Below, one piece after another: positions 26,132 through 35,300 of a stretch of DNA of 64,000 nucleotides; the stretch's first letter is position 1; each line of letters begins with the position of its first letter. This DNA comes from Kibdelosporangium banguiense (GTDB lineage Bacteria > Actinomycetota > Actinomycetes > Mycobacteriales > Pseudonocardiaceae): contig NZ_JAGINW010000001.1 of assembly GCF_017876405.1 (NCBI RefSeq), positions 8,135,203 through 8,199,202 on the forward strand, in the 5' to 3' direction. Under the pieces are notes generated by a model. The model worked only from the letters and a program-made list of their open reading frames with translations. It made no database searches and was not told the DNA's origin. The position numbers were made by a program, and so were the translations under genes.

Positions 26132-28792
26132 ATGGGCGTGACCTGGGGGAAGATCCATCACATCGACTCAAGGCAAACGCTGGACCTACTTCGTGACAAG
26201 GTCACAGAGTGTTCATCAGGCACCGGCAGCGTCGTCCTGATCACCGGGGGAACCGCGAGTGGGAAGACCCATGTGCACAACGAGTTCGTCGATTACGCGG
26301 CGACTTCGGGAATCCTGACGCTCAGTGCGACCGGAGCCGCCGACGAGCGCCTGGTCGACGGCGGCGTGATCGATCAGTTGCTGGCGAATGCGGCACTGCC
26401 GGCAGAACTGTCCGATCGGTTCGGCGACATTCCCGGCGGTACGGCCGAGGAGCAGATCGGGGAGGTCTGCCGGGCGTTGCACCGACTCGCCCGTGAGCGT
26501 GCCGTACTCATCGCGGTCGACGATCTGCAGTACGTCGACAACAGCTCGTTACAGCTGCTGCTGCAGTTGCAGCGCAGGACCCGGTCGGCCGGACTGCTGA
26601 TGGTGCTGAACCAGTCCGACCCGAGGCGGGGCAACGCTTTCACCACACAACCGCACCACCACGTCGAGCTGACAGCGATGACGGTCACCGCGATCGCCGA
26701 ACTGATCGACGAATCCGAAGCGCCTGACCAGCTGGCCGCCGAGATCCACCGGCTCAGCGCCGGAAACCCCTTGCTGGCAAGCGCTTTGATCGACGACTAC
26801 CGCCAGGACGGCGACATCGCCTGTGCGGGCGCCGGCTACAGCCAAGCAGTACGGACATTGCTGCACAGGTGGGGTTCGCCGGTCAACGAGGTCGCCACCG
26901 CGCTCGCGGTGCTCGACACGGACACCGACACTGAGGCTGTCGCGACCGTCTGCGGCGTTGGCCTGCACGACACCGAGACGGCGATGGGCGTGCTGACTGG
27001 CTTTGGTCTGGTCACCGACGGCCGGTTCCGGCACCCGAGTGTGACCGCGGCGATCCTCGATGCCCTGCCCGGGGAGGCGAAGTCCGAACTGCACCTGCGC
27101 GCTGCCGAGGTGAAGCACCAGCAAGCCGTTGCCGCCCCACAGGTCGCCGCGCACTTGCTGGCCGCGGGCGAGGCCGGCGCCGAGTGGTCGGCAACCGTAC
27201 TGACCGAGGCCGCCGAGCACGCGATGCTCACCGACGACGTGGATTTCGCCACCCGTTGCCTGAATCTGGCCGCGTCGCTGGCCGTGGACGACGCCGAGCG
27301 CGAGGCGATCACCCGGCTGCTCGCGAAGATCACGTGGCGGGTCAATCCGTCGGGCGCGTCGTCGTACCTCGCGTCGCTGCGGCAGCCGAACCACGACGAT
27401 CTGACCCTGCAGGTCCGGCAGTCGCTGTGGTACGGCGAGCGGGAGACCTTCGGCGGCGCGTTCGAGACGTTGACCAACTCGGAAGACTCGGTCGAATCCC
27501 GCACTGTCGCGGAATTGACGCTGGCGTCCTTATGGCACTACGGATCCGCCCCATCCCTGGACAGCTCTGCACCCGCGACGCCGAACGCGGACCCGTGGCA
27601 GCACACCGCTCGAACCCTTGCCACGGTCTGGCACAGCGGCGGCAACGACAACACGTCGGCTTGTGCGGAGCGCATCCTGCAGAACTGCCGGTTGTCCGAC
27701 ACCACATTGGAAGCGCTGGCAACCGCGATCCTTGCTTTGGCGTATGACAACAAGATCGACCGCGCCGAGGGGTGGTGCGCCTCGCTCAGCGAGGAGGCGG
27801 CTCAACGCGGCGCAGTGGCTTGGCGGGCCATGCTGGACGCTGTCTGGGCGGGCATCATCCTGCGCCGGGGTGACGCCGACGCGGCCGTAGCAATGGCCAG
27901 GGGAGCGTTGGCGATGTTGAGCCCGGCCAACTGGGGTGTGGCGATCTGCTATCCGTTGACCACGCTGCTGATGGCGCACACGGCGACAGGTGCGGTCAAG
28001 GCGGCCGTCGAGATCCTGCGCCACCCGGTGCCCCCTGCCGCGCTGAACACCGTGGGCGGCCTGCGTTATCTGCGTGCGCGCGGTCACTTCTACCTGGCCA
28101 CCAACCGGGTTCTGGCCGCGGTGAGCGATTTCCAGGACTGCCGGCGGCGGATGTGCGACTGGGACGTCGACATGCCGACCCTCATCCCGTGGCGCACCGA
28201 TCTCGCCGAGGCCAACCTGCACCTGGGAAACCCCAGTGTGGCAGTGGAACTGGCCAAGCAGCAGCTCGCCATGGCGGCCAAGACCGACTCCTACACCCAC
28301 GCGACGGTGTGGCGAATCCTTGCCTCGGTGGGGAAACCGGCGGAACGGACCGGCTTGCTCGGCCGCGCCGCCGCCTGCTTCAAGGCCGCTGGGGACCATC
28401 TCGAGCTCGGCAGGACGTTGGAAGCGATGGGACAGCTCCGGCACGGCGCCGGCCAGGCCAAGCCCGTCCGGCCCAGCAGGCGGGCCGCTGTCCCCACGCC
28501 CAGGCCGATGCCGGCGCCGACGGGAGCCCGGGCACCCGAGGCGCCACCCAGCACCGAAACCCCGGAATCGACCATGCTCAGCGACGCACAGCTGCGCGTC
28601 GCCCAGCTCGCGGCACTCGGCCACACGAACCGTCAGATCGCGAACACGCTGTACATCACGGTCAGCACTGTCGAACAGCACCTCACGAGGGTGTATCGCA
28701 AGCTCGGCGTACCAGGCCGCAGCGCGCTGCCCGAAGACCCCGCACTCGTCCACGCGGCCGCCTCCATGACAGAGCATGGACCTGACCTGTGA
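26132..28792 (+). CDS. LAL-family (large ATP-binding LuxR) transcriptional regulator
   Basis: Start ATG 26132 lies five bases after AAGGAG; product 886 residues, typical for LAL proteins. The Walker A motif GGTASGKT is at 39-46, Walker B at about 125-131 (VLIAVDD), and a LuxR/GerE helix-turn-helix at about 816-868 with TNRQIANTLYITVSTVEQHL. A proline-rich linker precedes the DNA-binding domain. LAL proteins are usually pathway-specific activators of polyketide clusters, so this is the likely activator of the PKS genes. It contains two TTA leucine codons (26549 and 27530), which in Streptomyces would make translation depend on the bldA tRNA. Its binding site is unknown; the AGGGG boxes are candidates. 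Confidence 0.93.
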   Translation: MGVTWGKIHHIDSRQTLDLLRDKVTECSSGTGSVVLITGGTASGKTHVHNEFVDYAATSGILTLSATGAADERLVDGGVIDQLLANAALPAELSDRFGDIPGGTAEEQIGEVCRALHRLARERAVLIAVDDLQYVDNSSLQLLLQLQRRTRSAGLLMVLNQSDPRRGNAFTTQPHHHVELTAMTVTAIAELIDESEAPDQLAAEIHRLSAGNPLLASALIDDYRQDGDIACAGAGYSQAVRTLLHRWGSPVNEVATALAVLDTDTDTEAVATVCGVGLHDTETAMGVLTGFGLVTDGRFRHPSVTAAILDALPGEAKSELHLRAAEVKHQQAVAAPQVAAHLLAAGEAGAEWSATVLTEAAEHAMLTDDVDFATRCLNLAASLAVDDAEREAITRLLAKITWRVNPSGASSYLASLRQPNHDDLTLQVRQSLWYGERETFGGAFETLTNSEDSVESRTVAELTLASLWHYGSAPSLDSSAPATPNADPWQHTARTLATVWHSGGNDNTSACAERILQNCRLSDTTLEALATAILALAYDNKIDRAEGWCASLSEEAAQRGAVAWRAMLDAVWAGIILRRGDADAAVAMARGALAMLSPANWGVAICYPLTTLLMAHTATGAVKAAVEILRHPVPPAALNTVGGLRYLRARGHFYLATNRVLAAVSDFQDCRRRMCDWDVDMPTLIPWRTDLAEANLHLGNPSVAVELAKQQLAMAAKTDSYTHATVWRILASVGKPAERTGLLGRAAACFKAAGDHLELGRTLEAMGQLRHGAGQAKPVRPSRRAAVPTPRPMPAPTGARAPEAPPSTETPESTMLSDAQLRVAQLAALGHTNRQIANTLYITVSTVEQHLTRVYRKLGVPGRSALPEDPALVHAAASMTEHGPDL

Positions 28793-28806
28793 AGGTCCTG
28801 CAAATG

Positions 28807-28851
28807 CCTCGAGAGCCGGTCACCCAGGTTCGGGCAGACCGGCTCTCGAGG
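28807..28851. terminator. Bidirectional terminator between regulator and sugar operon
   Basis: Perfect 15-base arms (28807-28821 and 28837-28851; CCTCGAGAGCCGGTC and its complement) enclose a 15-base loop. It starts 15 bases after the regulator stop and ends 14 bases before the convergent epimerase stop. Confidence 0.82.
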
Positions 28852-28864
28852 GGCTGAGAATCGT

Positions 28865-29827
28865 TCAGTGTGCGCGTTTCTCGGCGATGATGTCGCTGAT
28901 GATGTCGGACAGCATGCGGCGCGGCTGGAAGCCGATCTGCTCGCGGGCCTTCTGGGCGTTCGGGATCCGTCGTTGCATGTCCTCGTATCCGGCCCCGTAG
29001 GCCTGCTCGTAGGGGACCTTGACAATGGTGCTCGTGGATCCGGTCGCCTGGATCACCCGGTCGGCGAGTTCGAGGATGGTGGTCTGCTCGTTGCTGCCGA
29101 GGTTGAACACCGTGCCGTGCGCCGACTCGTCGGCCAGCAGGGCCACCAGCGCGGGCACGACGTCGTGCACGTGACAGAAGCAGCGGGTCTGCTGGCCGTC
29201 GCCGAACACCGTGATCGGCTCGCCGGCCAGGGCCTGGTCGACGAAGCGTGGCACGACCATGCCGTAGCGGCCGGTCTGGCGGGGACCGACCGTGTTGAAC
29301 AGCCGGACGATGACTGTGCGCAGGCCGTACTCGGCGGCGTACAGGTAGGCGAACGTCTCGTCGAGAGCCTTGGCCTCCGCGTACGACCACCGGTTCTTCA
29401 ACGGCGAGCCGATGATCCGGTCGGACTCCTCAGTGAGCCCGTCGGAGGTGTTCTTGCCGTAGATCTCGCTGGTCGACGCCACCAGGATGGGGACGTCGTG
29501 GCGCAACGCGGCCTCCAGCACCGATTCGGTGCCGTGCAGGTTGGTACGCAGGCTGTCGAGCGTCTTGTCCAGGATGGTGAACACGCCGACCGCGGCGGCC
29601 ATGTGGTAGATCGCGTCGACCCCGTCCATGCACGAGTCGACAGTGGCCGCGTCCACAATGGAACCTTCGACGAAGCGGAATCCCGGGTGGCCGGCGACCG
29701 CGGCGAGATTGTCCTTGGTACCCGTGCTGAGATCGTCGAGCACGACCACCTCGTGGCCGAGCCCGAGCAGATGCTCGGTGAGGTGTGAACCGATGAAACC
29801 GGCACCGCCGGTGATCAGGCAACGCAA
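28865..29827 (-). CDS. NAD-dependent nucleotide-sugar epimerase/dehydratase (extended SDR)
   Basis: A 320-residue extended short-chain dehydrogenase. Residues 7-13 are the NAD-binding GGAGFIG; catalytic residues are the Ser/Thr cluster near 118-120 (ASTSEIYG) and Tyr149/Lys153 in SYAEAK. FGDGQQTRCFCHVHD is the sugar-nucleotide-binding region common to UDP-hexose 4-epimerases and UDP-glucuronate decarboxylases. AAGGA lies about seven bases before the start. It is the last gene of a three-gene minus-strand operon, 25 bases after the UDP-sugar dehydrogenase. After a 6-dehydrogenase, a C6 decarboxylation or a C4 epimerisation of a UDP-uronic acid is the natural next step; which one cannot be decided by eye. 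Confidence 0.85.
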   Translation of the reverse strand: MRCLITGGAGFIGSHLTEHLLGLGHEVVVLDDLSTGTKDNLAAVAGHPGFRFVEGSIVDAATVDSCMDGVDAIYHMAAAVGVFTILDKTLDSLRTNLHGTESVLEAALRHDVPILVASTSEIYGKNTSDGLTEESDRIIGSPLKNRWSYAEAKALDETFAYLYAAEYGLRTVIVRLFNTVGPRQTGRYGMVVPRFVDQALAGEPITVFGDGQQTRCFCHVHDVVPALVALLADESAHGTVFNLGSNEQTTILELADRVIQATGSTSTIVKVPYEQAYGAGYEDMQRRIPNAQKAREQIGFQPRRMLSDIISDIIAEKRAH

Positions 29828-29852
29828 TGGTCAGTCCTTTCTTGCGGTGCGC

Positions 29853-31160
29853 TCACGCCGGCAGGCGCATGCGGGAGTCAGCCGGGGAGAACCGGTATGT
29901 GGCGTCTACGACCGTCTCGCAGTGCGTGACCCATTCGTAGTCGTGTCCGGGGTGGACGGTGTGGATCAGTGCGACGTCCCAGTCGCCGCCGTTGGGCTGG
30001 ACCGTGCTCTCCAGCCAGGTGCCGTTCGACGGCTGCAACGTGGGCACCAGGGGGTCGTAGTAGCCGACCTTGGCGCCCTTTTCGACGAGCAGGTCGATGA
30101 TGTCCAGCGCGGACGAGGCGCGAACGTCCTGTACACCGGGCTTGTAGGTCACGCCGACCACGACGATCCGGGTGCCGGCCATTCCCTTGCCGATGGCCGA
30201 GAGCGTGTTGAGCACCCGGTCGACGACCTGCCTGGGCCGGTCGGCGATCGCGTTCATCGCCTGGGTGACCAGCGGTGCGGTGGTCTGCGTGGAACGCAGC
30301 TGCCACAGCAGGTAGTGCGGGTCGCAGGGGATGCAGTGCCCGCCGACGCCCGGTCCGGGGTAGAAGGGCATGAAACCGTAGGGCTTGGTGGCCGCGGCGT
30401 TGGTGACCTCGACCGGGTCGATGTCGAACCCGGCGCAGATCTCGGCGAACTCGTTGGCCAGCGAGATGTTCACCGCACGGAACGTGTTCTCGTACAGCTT
30501 GGTCATCTCGGCGGCTTCCGGCGAGTTCACCGTGTGCACGGCCGGGGTGAGCGTTCGTATGACACGCTCGGCCATCGAGGTGCACTTCGCGGTCACGCCG
30601 CCGAGCACGCGCGGCGTCTCCGCCTGCGTGTGGGTGACGTTGCCCGGGTCGATCCGCTCGGGGCTCGATGCGACGAAGATGTCCTCACCGATCGTGAAAC
30701 CCCTTGCCCGCAACGGCTTCACCAGCATCTGTGAGCACGTGCCGACGTAGCTGGTCGACGTCAGGATGAGGGTCTGGCCAGGCTGCGCGTAGGCCACGAG
30801 CGCCTCGCACGCGCCGCTGAGCGGACGCAGGTCCGGCAGCAGGTACGGGTCCAGCCCGGTCGGCACGCACACCAGGACCGCGTCCGCCTCGGCCATCCGG
30901 GCGCCGTCGGTGGTCAGCTGGAAGGTCTCCTGGTAGAGCGACTTCTCCAGCCGCCGGTGGTCGGCCTCGATCAGGTCGACGTCGCCTGCCCGGATGGCGT
31001 CGACGCGGCGCTGGTCGCGGTCGATGCCGATCACGGTGATCCCGCCCTCGTGCAGGCCGAGCGCGGTCGGCAGACCGACATAGCCCATCCCGATGACGGC
31101 GACTGACGAAAACCTCTCCAGTCCGGCTGGAACGCCGGTCTCGACAATAGCCTGAGTCAT
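29853..31160 (-). CDS. UDP-N-acetylhexosamine/UDP-glucose 6-dehydrogenase
   Basis: A 435-residue NAD-dependent four-electron dehydrogenase that would oxidise C6 of a UDP-hexose to the uronic acid. The N-terminal Rossmann motif is GMGYVG (24-29); SSPERIDPGN starts at about 165; the catalytic Cys276 is in GVGGHCIPCDPHYL. The FxSSPER and GHCIPxDPxYL forms resemble the WecC/WbpA group acting on UDP-N-acetyl sugars. Together with the upstream PIG-L deacetylase this points to a UDP-GlcNAc-derived amino sugar. The start follows GAGAGGAA almost directly, a short spacing. The product sugar is inferred. Confidence 0.9.
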   Translation of the reverse strand: MTQAIVETGVPAGLERFSSVAVIGMGYVGLPTALGLHEGGITVIGIDRDQRRVDAIRAGDVDLIEADHRRLEKSLYQETFQLTTDGARMAEADAVLVCVPTGLDPYLLPDLRPLSGACEALVAYAQPGQTLILTSTSYVGTCSQMLVKPLRARGFTIGEDIFVASSPERIDPGNVTHTQAETPRVLGGVTAKCTSMAERVIRTLTPAVHTVNSPEAAEMTKLYENTFRAVNISLANEFAEICAGFDIDPVEVTNAAATKPYGFMPFYPGPGVGGHCIPCDPHYLLWQLRSTQTTAPLVTQAMNAIADRPRQVVDRVLNTLSAIGKGMAGTRIVVVGVTYKPGVQDVRASSALDIIDLLVEKGAKVGYYDPLVPTLQPSNGTWLESTVQPNGGDWDVALIHTVHPGHDYEWVTHCETVVDATYRFSPADSRMRLPA

Positions 31161-31275
31161 TTCCTCTCAACCGCCTCTGCTGTGAAGTTCCCCACGTAGA
31201 AATGCTTCCCTTTGGCCAGACCCGCAGCGGGTCGCGCGAAGCGGCAAATGCTTCCCCTGATCCCGGTTTTCGTGA

Positions 31276-31962
31276 TCACTGGTGCACGGTCCGGACGATC
31301 TCGAACGCCTCGGCCAGACCGGTGGCCACCTGTGAACCGCGATATTCGGCAAGTGCCCGCACACCGCGCTCACTGCGCGGGTTCGGCCACTCCTCAAGCT
31401 CCTTGCCGTAGGCACGCAAAGCTTCCAGCTTGCGGTCCACATGCTGTTCGTCGAGCGACTCCCAGCAATTGGGCCGGAAGCCCGGCTGCAGTCCGGACGC
31501 CTCACCGATGTCGGTGGCCGACCGGATCTCGTAGGCCCTGATCTGTTTGACACTGCCTTTGCCGGGGCGGCCGGCGACCCGCGCGGCCCGGCTGACGAGC
31601 TGGTGGTCGACGCTCAGGTCGGCCATGCTCGTGGTGAAGATGGTGTCCGGCTCGAAGTCGCGGACCTCGCGCTCCACCACCCGGTTGAGTTCCAGATGGC
31701 CCACGGTGTCCAGCCGGTTGTCGCCGAACTCGTTGACCTGGATCCGTTCGATGCCAAGAATTTTCGCGGCCAGCTCGATGGCCGAGATACGGTTGGTGAC
31801 CCCGTTTCCCGACTCCGAGCGTGAACCGTCGTCGTTGGTCAGCACACAGAGTGCGACCGTGACCCCCTCGTCGGCCAGCTTGGCGATTGTGCCGCCGGCG
31901 CCCAACGTCTCGTCGTCGCCGTGCGCGGCCACTACGAGCAGCCTTTGTATCGTCCTGCGCAT
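31276..31962 (-). CDS. PIG-L family N-acetylglucosaminyl deacetylase
   Basis: A 228-residue zinc-dependent deacetylase. The metal and catalytic motif is AHGDDE (residues 13-18), a variant of the usual AHPDDE with Gly for Pro, followed by LGAGGT; SVDHQ in the middle supplies a later histidine. Family members remove the N-acetyl group from GlcNAc-containing sugars or glycosylated natural products. It is the first gene of the minus-strand sugar operon, 115 bases before the dehydrogenase, and divergent from PKS-C. It may deacetylate the sugar nucleotide or the glycoside after transfer. Confidence 0.88.
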   Translation of the reverse strand: MRRTIQRLLVVAAHGDDETLGAGGTIAKLADEGVTVALCVLTNDDGSRSESGNGVTNRISAIELAAKILGIERIQVNEFGDNRLDTVGHLELNRVVEREVRDFEPDTIFTTSMADLSVDHQLVSRAARVAGRPGKGSVKQIRAYEIRSATDIGEASGLQPGFRPNCWESLDEQHVDRKLEALRAYGKELEEWPNPRSERGVRALAEYRGSQVATGLAEAFEIVRTVHQ

Positions 31963-32309
31963 ACCGATCCCAGCCTCACGCTTTCACACGGGCGACGTAC
32001 CGAGAACCGGACAATCGCCTGAATTGGCGAACAAAAATGTTCCTCGACCCGTCGTTTGGTTGATTGGCAAAGCGAATCAAGCAGGCCTGTCCGCCAGCAA
32101 CCCCTAAACGGGATCTAAAGAGGACGACCACGATCCGGGCCGGCCTTCCGGTAGGGGGAGTTTCGCGGACTCGCGGCGCGCCGGCGGCTAGTGGTCGGCG
32201 ACCGATAGGGGTGTTGTGGCGGCACGGACGTCGGCATCGTGGCCGGTGGAATGTGACTCGTCCGGGTGCCGGCAAGTTCCACAGTGAGCTGCGGGAGAAA
32301 AGAGGACAC
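31963..32309. promoter_or_regulatory. Divergent intergenic region, sugar operon and PKS-C
   Basis: This 347-base non-coding stretch is more AT-rich than its surroundings. Two dyads lie near the deacetylase side: TCGCC/GGCGA (32015-32019, 32026-32030) and TTGATT/AATCAA (32060-32065, 32075-32080). Three copies of the AGGGG core follow: CCCCTA at 32101-32106, TAGGGGG at 32152-32158 and TAGGGGTG at 32206-32213. CATCGT (32235-32240) sits 29 bases after the last one and could be a weak -10. An open frame runs through the right half in phase with PKS-C but looks non-coding. Confidence 0.55.
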
Positions 32310-35300
32310 GTGAGCAAGTCCGAGGATAAACTGGTCGGTGCGCTCCGTGCGTCGCTCAAGGAGACCGAGCGGCTCCGTGAGCAGAATCGCAAGCTCGCCG
32401 ACGCCGGCCGGGAGCCGATCGCCATCGTCGGGATGGCGTGCCGGTTCCCCGGCGGGGTGAGCACTCCGGAGCAGCTGTGGCGGCTGGTCGCCGACGGCGT
32501 CGACGCGATCGGGGAGTTCCCCGCCAACCGCGGGTGGGACCTCGACCGGCTCTACGACCCCACAGGTGAGCGGCCAGGCTCCAGCTACGTGCGGGAGGGC
32601 GGTTTCCTGCACGACGCCCCGGACTTCGACGCGGACCTGTTCGGGATCAGCCCGCGTGAGGCCCTGCTGATGGATCCGCAGCAACGTCTGCTGCTGGAGA
32701 CCTCGTGGGAAGCCTTGGAGCGGGCCGGAATCCCGCCGCATTCGGTCAAGGGCAGCCCCACTGGCGTCTTCGCCGGCGTCATGTACCACAACTACCCAGG
32801 CAGCTACGGCTCTTCCGGTGTCGTGTCCGGCCGGTTGTCCTACACGTTCGGGCTGGAAGGCCCGGCGGTCACGGTCGACACCGCGTGCTCGTCCTCGCTT
32901 GTCACGCTGCACATGGCGGTTCAGGCGCTACGCACGGGGGAGTGCACGCTGGCGCTGTCCGGCGGTGTGTCGGTGATGTCGACCCCGCGTACCTTCGTCG
33001 AGTTCAGCCTGGACAACACACTGTCCCGGGGTGCCCGCTGCCGGACGTTCGCCGACTCCGCCGACGGTACCGGCTGGTCCGAGGGCTGCGGAATGCTGGT
33101 GCTGGAGAAACTTTCCGACGCGCGGCGCAACGGCCACCCGATCCTCGCGGTCATCCGCGGCAGCGCGATCAACCAGGACGGCGCGTCCAACGGTATGACC
33201 GCGCCGAACGGTCCCGCGCAACAGAAACTGATCCGTCAGGCGCTCGCCAACGCCCGTCTGACCGCCGACCAGATCGACATGGTCGAGGCACACGGTACTG
33301 CCACCACGCTCGGCGACCCCATTGAGGCACAGGCCCTTCTGGCCACCTACGGCCAGAAGCGCGAGGAGCCGCTCCGGCTTGGTGCGATCAAGTCCAACAT
33401 CGGGCACACCCAGGCCGCGTCCGGCGTGGCCGGGGTGATGAAGGTCGTGCTCTCGCTGCAGAACGGCTTGATGCCCAAGACGTTGCACGTGGACAAGCCG
33501 ACCCGGCACGTCGACTGGGCTGCCGGCAAGGTGGAGCTGCTCACCGAGGCGATGCAGTGGCCGCGCAACGGGCATCCTCGCCGCGCCGCCGTGTCCTGCT
33601 TCGGGCTGAGTGGTACCAACGCGCACGTGATCCTCGAGGAGGCACCGGAGCCAGCTGAGACCGGGGACGTGCCGCGGGACAGTGCCGCGATCGCGCTGAC
33701 ACTGTCCGGCCGTACCCCGAAAGCCCTTCGCGCACAATGCGAGCGGCTCGCCGGCTACGTGCGTGAGCACCCCGAACTGCCTCCGCTCGACACCGCATAC
33801 ACGTTGGCCGCCCAACGCACGCACCTTGAGCACCGTGCCGTCGTCGTCGGTCATGATCTTGAGGAATTGATGACCGGGCTGGAAGGCCTGGCGGCGGGGG
33901 AGCCCGTCACTGGGACCTTCACCGGCGTCGCCCGTGGCGAGTCCACGACCGCGTTCCTGTTCTCCGGTCAGGGATCTCAGCGCACCGGGATGGGACGCGA
34001 GCTGGCGGCATCGTTCCCGGCGTTCGCCGAGGCGTACCGTGCCGCGTGCGAGGCGCTGGACGAGCACCTCGACCGGCCGCTGCGCACGGTGATCGACGAA
34101 GACCCGGAAGCTTTGGCACAGACTGGTTACACCCAGGCCGCTCTGTTCGCGGTCGAGGTCGCGCTCTTCCGTCTGGCCGAATCGTGGGGCCTGAAGCCAG
34201 ATTTCCTGTGCGGGCACTCGATCGGTGAATTGGCCGCGGCACACTGCGCGGGCGTCTTCTCCCTGTCGGATGCGGCCGCGTTGGTCGCCGCACGCGGCCG
34301 GTTGATGCAGGCATTGCCTGCGGGCGGGGCGATGGTGGCGATTGAGGCCACGCCTGACGAAGTCGCCGCGCGAGCAGGAACCGTGGACATCGCTGCTGTC
34401 AACGGTCCTCGCTCAGTGGTGATCTCCGGCGAAGAAGACGCCGTCCTCGCGGTGGCCGCACAGTTCGAGGCCGAGGGCAGGCGGACGACCCGGCTGCGTG
34501 TGTCGCACGCGTTCCACTCCCGGCTGATGGAGCCGATGCTGGCCGAGTTCCGCGCCGTGGCCAAGCGGGTGACCTATGTGGACCCGGATCTGGACGTCGT
34601 CTCCAGCGTCACCGGAGCGCTGGTCGACCGCGAGCTGTGCGATCCGGAGTACTGGGTGCGCAACGTTCGCGACACCGTCCGGTTCTCCGACGCGGTCCGC
34701 GCTCTGCAAGCGTTGGGTGCCAACCGGTTCCTGGAACTCGGCCCGGACGCGCCCCTGACCGCTGTTGTGCCGCAGTCGCTGGCCGGCTCGCCGGAATCCG
34801 TTGTTTCGGTGGCTGCTCTGCGCCGAGACGTGCCTGAGGACGTCGCCATCGCCAACGCGCTCGCCACACTGCATGTGCGCGGTGCGTCGCCGGACTGGAA
34901 GTCCTACTACCAGTCCCGTGGCGCGACACCGGCGGCGTTGCCCACCTACGTTTTCCAGCGGGAGCGGTTCTGGCTGGAGGCCTCGTCCGGCGCGGGCGAC
35001 GTCACCTCGGTCGGTCTCGACCCGGTGGACCACCCCCTGCTCGCTGCGGCGACACTGCTCGCCGACGCCGACGGAATCGTGCTGTCCGGACGGATCTCGG
35101 TCGCCACCCACCCGTGGCTGGCCGACCACGCTCTCGGTGGCTCGATTTTGTTGCCCGGCACGGCATTCCTGGAGCTGGCGATCCGAGCCGGCGACCAGAC
35201 CGGGTGTGCACGAGTCCAGGAGTTGACCCTGCACGCGCCGCTCGTGCTGCCCGAGAAGGGCGCTGTCCGCATCCAGGTGCGGGTCGGTACCCCAACCGAG

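Noticed and set aside
32064..32309. N-terminal extension of PKS-C from base 32064
   Set aside because: The predicted stretch is arginine-rich and unlike any PKS N-terminus, and it overlaps the promoter region with AGGGG boxes.
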